Of a DNA stretch of 63,728 nt, positions 62,001-63,728 are shown one piece after another. This stretch comes from an uncultured Acetatifactor sp. (lineage in GTDB: Bacteria; Bacillota; Clostridia; Lachnospirales; Lachnospiraceae): contig CANPYG010000003.1 of assembly GCA_947588205.1 (NCBI GenBank), positions 1 to 63,728 on the forward strand, written 5' to 3'. A program made the position numbers and the translations under genes. A model generated the notes under the pieces. It worked only from the letters and a program-made list of their open reading frames with translations, did no database searches and was not told the origin of the DNA. The first letter of the stretch is position 1, and the number at the start of each line of letters is the position of its first letter.

Positions 62001-63728
62001 TACCACCATAATAAGGACTACAATTAGGATAAACACCACCGAACCAAACAACTCCAACTTTATTCTTTTCATTTGCACCTAAGAACTGCTCAATCATGGA
62101 ATTATGGCCATTTCCGCCATATAAAAGATTGTATATCTGGCGGTCAGAACGACCGTTATTGTTTGGAGCTAAATCACAAGCCATACTGGATGATCGATCA
62201 ATCACAAACAGCAGATCTACGCCAGTACTCTTGCCTTCCATATCCAAATATAAGCGGTACATATCTTCAAGTTTATCTAGCGAATCCTTATACGTATCAT
62301 CTAATGTTGTATCTCCATTAGGTTTTCCGTCGCCCAGATAATCAATATACTTATTGTGTACGAAATCAGTATCAACACCCGAAGCAATTGGCATAACAGG
62401 ATTATCAGCAATGGGCACCCCACCATAGAAATCCGAGAATCCATCTGTCACAAAGGTAGTGGAACCCGTTTCATCAATTAGCGTACTGTCCAAGACTTCA
62501 GCACCGGATTCAGTAAAGTGAACCATCACAATAGGAACACCCACTTCTACACCATCTTCATCCAAGAACTGCAAATTGATCTCTACTGGTCTTTCAGGCT
62601 GTATCTCAACTCCTTCTTCATCGAAAAATCCAATATTTAAAAGAACCATCGGAATTAATCTATAACCTTCTATTACTCCCTGAGCCTCTTCACTTCTTTC
62701 CCCATAATGCTCCGGATCGCTTTCCTCTGTAATCTGCACTACCCTGAACTCAGCATCCTCAGGAATCATAGCAGACGCAGGATAGGTTGCAGTCACCCTG
62801 ATCGAACTATCTTCATAGACTCTCTCCAAAATAGGAACGATCAGGCATTCATCCGTGTGCTCATGCTCTTCCAGTCCACAGTTCAGTGTTCCTTCACTGT
62901 CGCCGCTGGTTACATCTACTCCTGCATAGCAGGCGTCGTTATGGGTATGGGTTACATGTCCGCACCAATATCTGACAAGGCACTCCTCTTCGTGCTCATG
63001 CTCCTGCATACCGCAGACCAGGTTATCCTCATCGTCATAACAGCTGTAGCTGTGGGTATGTGCTTCCACGCCGCAGCCATAAACAACCTCTTTCAGGCAT
63101 TCTTCCGTATGCTCATGCTCTTCCAGGCCGCAGATCAAATTGCCATCTTCATCATAGCATTCTCCGCTGTGGGTATGAGCCTTCTTTCCGCAGAAATACC
63201 ACTCGTCCTCCAGTGCGCTCAAGTCGCCGGCGGATACATCTGTGCCCTCCACATCGGCAAGAGTCTCGTCAACTGCTCCTTCTTCCCCATCTACTGTTAC
63301 TTCCTTAAAGCACGCATCGGTATGCACATGCTCTACAGTTTCCAGTTTACCGCAAATCAATTTGCGAACCGTTGTATAGCACTCGTCAGTATGAACATGG
63401 CCCAACTGAACTGCAGGAGCGAGAAGGGCATTAACCGCAGGGTCTGTATCTCCGCCGGATACCGGGGATCCCTCTTCTCCATCCGGAGTTCCCATCCCTT
63501 CAGGAGCAGCGGCATTTTCTCCGTCTGCTGCATCCACGAAGGTCTCTTCCAGTCCACAGGTCAAGACGAGTTCTTCTGCATAGCACTCGTCCGTATGCAC
63601 ATGCCCCTCTATCTCCGGCAGCTTACAGATCAGCTCGCCCTCCTCGTTATAGCAAAGCTCGTTATGGGTATGGGCAACATAATCAGCCAGCCCGCAGATC
63701 AGGGTGGTTCCATCCTCCGCATAGCAGT
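59011..63728 (-). CDS. Large VWA/Cna-B tip adhesin with Cys/His repeat array, 5' end outside window
   Basis: The frame is open from the right edge, so signal peptide and start are missing; about 1,570 residues are visible. From 63728 to about 62845 it carries a Cys/His array: ten HxHxxxC motifs (such as HTHSGECY, HEHTEECL) alternating with CG motifs (LICGL, LVCGM). A VWA domain follows with the MIDAS DRSSS (codons near 62190), the kind that binds host ligands. Four Cna-B/SpaA-type domains come next (LEVQKVDESG, LMVKKVDNTGKIL, LDLKKLGGNQKPLAGANF, VRIIKMGDGQVKADAHFKL), then the sorting signal LPETGG, a hydrophobic helix and a basic tail. It is the first visible gene of the fibre operon. Confidence 0.9.
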   Translation of the reverse strand, partial: CYAEDGTTLICGLADYVAHTHNELCYNEEGELICKLPEIEGHVHTDECYAEELVLTCGLEETFVDAADGENAAAPEGMGTPDGEEGSPVSGGDTDPAVNALLAPAVQLGHVHTDECYTTVRKLICGKLETVEHVHTDACFKEVTVDGEEGAVDETLADVEGTDVSAGDLSALEDEWYFCGKKAHTHSGECYDEDGNLICGLEEHEHTEECLKEVVYGCGVEAHTHSYSCYDDEDNLVCGMQEHEHEEECLVRYWCGHVTHTHNDACYAGVDVTSGDSEGTLNCGLEEHEHTDECLIVPILERVYEDSSIRVTATYPASAMIPEDAEFRVVQITEESDPEHYGERSEEAQGVIEGYRLIPMVLLNIGFFDEEGVEIQPERPVEINLQFLDEDGVEVGVPIVMVHFTESGAEVLDSTLIDETGSTTFVTDGFSDFYGGVPIADNPVMPIASGVDTDFVHNKYIDYLGDGKPNGDTTLDDTYKDSLDKLEDMYRLYLDMEGKSTGVDLLFVIDRSSSMACDLAPNNNGRSDRQIYNLLYGGNGHNSMIEQFLGANEKNKVGVVWFGGVYPNCSPYYGGKPYYNYRQDNPLGPNEGDVIQPWTHTYIHKSFDESVRSRAMYNASGYENASEVVDTTPNAITNYAAGYFQADMMLKKVKDDGNKKVVVFLSDGLPTVYYNMANVQAFGTTNTKPWGWDYIESKGRSFEWYKLGTGAESSITTGSEYILNNETLFDQFVDRNKGINFYSLAFNMDDKNTKGVSRKVVLEYMAKKYDSTGDNLLSADDEASLKKAFETIMFPNNVVITDQLSSYVDLYGELPEVKVTAKAKNGGTVTTLWTGTDKNLSLTGAETISLKGNYGSSLNGVTANNIVSSVTYNKATKTIALNFKNDYCLNSAYTYTLSFNVRLTDQAFDDYAKNSVEGESYNGSTGDLNTDISNNDTSSGMPGFHSNASATVTYKVDGKVGGPLPYANPVVQPWKSILEVQKVDESGVNPVTTAQFRLQREGTDVIPNSSGGPAATNDYYYPDSEGKLAYNNLQTGSYTLTEIIPEGYAGAGTSKIVTFEVRRGRIIKNDVSGFDGKAVFDPGVIISNSEDIHVHSMTVTGYHSNKKYTLKITNEHAQLPLMVKKVDNTGKILTDAKFTLSMLQKNEEDYKVLSEGTVGTDGYVVWDQCNNDDDSTNRTYLLEGERTYKLEETDPPANYALPGGTTEKDKNTVYFKVVADKDGSLRIEEIKEAGNSNLWYRTGGDNPSKETDSTIQKVVWTITIVNDAPTIKLDLKKLGGNQKPLAGANFGLYKKDGSKLFDGISQASGEVGSITWTDVNLTDEFMIRDTLPTLPKGEYYLKEEAPPAGYKLSEEEEKNKIYFEVIQDEDGTLHCNKLQSTVFENDYTFNFDDATVTLTLTITNTPKDIKVRIIKMGDGQVKADAHFKLSKMGEDGTYSPIASDLVSDEYGIINLNPVEFGGSYCLEEVQGPPGYNKFDRPIYFEVVADPNTGYGMIQLIEDYGKDVTLDVVAGTADPDKEYQITVINYLGAQLPETGGNGIYLYMLSGLAVVMLSMIALMYKNKFSRAGR

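Overview
The window looks like chromosome of an anaerobic gut-type Clostridia, most likely a Lachnospiraceae member. This is inference from gene content and order: a tig-clpP-clpX-lon-yihA block, an anaerobic sulfatase-maturase-like radical SAM enzyme, an Rpn-type nuclease, an IS1182-type relic, DUF5107/TPR and DUF3737 proteins, and Gram-positive sortase pili. No rRNA, tRNA or CRISPR array was seen. Most genes lie on the minus strand.

Region 1 (1-5.6 kb) is visibly AT-rich and looks acquired. It holds restriction-modification genes in various states of repair: a Dam/DpnM-type adenine methyltransferase with an N-terminal HTH, an unknown partner gene, the decayed N-terminal part of a DpnII/MboI-type endonuclease, an HrgA-like HARE-HTH protein with a PD-(D/E)XK-like core, a second methyltransferase, a frameshifted XRE controller, and a compact PD-(D/E)XK nuclease. 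Region 2 (5.6-7.8 kb) is scar DNA: a deleted, stop-containing IS1182-type transposase against a Fic protein whose HTH resembles the one on the first methyltransferase.

Region 3 (8-17.2 kb) handles carbohydrates: DUF5107/TPR protein, GH35 beta-galactosidase, AraC regulator, GH16 lipoprotein and an EamA transporter. Region 4 (17.3-36.6 kb) is regulatory and housekeeping: an ECF sigma/anti-sigma-like pair full of tandem repeats, a hybrid histidine kinase, azlCD, metF, a Gfo/Idh/MocA-DUF362 pair, a two-gene chromate transporter, lysR-msrA with an operator-like palindrome, DUF3737, small XRE regulators around a large palindromic element, a radical SAM maturase and an Rpn nuclease. Region 5 (37-48.6 kb) is core: a UvrD-type helicase with an unusual Cys/His tail, truA, an AI-2E family permease, yihA, lon, clpX, clpP and tig.

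Region 6 (48.7-63.7 kb, running off the right edge) is the most striking part: one long minus-strand operon for a surface fibre. In transcription order it encodes a very large LPETG-anchored VWA/Cna-B adhesin with a Cys/His repeat array at its N-terminal side, an LPRTG backbone pilin, a class C sortase, a Cna-B-like secreted subunit, two short SipW/TasA(camelysin)-like exported proteins, an LVKTG-tailed protein, a Gly-rich membrane-anchored protein, an ER-type (SipW-like) signal peptidase, a SARP-like regulator with a degenerate GGDEF domain, and a small unknown protein. The operon therefore mixes sortase-pilus parts with SipW/TasA matrix-fibre parts and carries its own candidate regulator.
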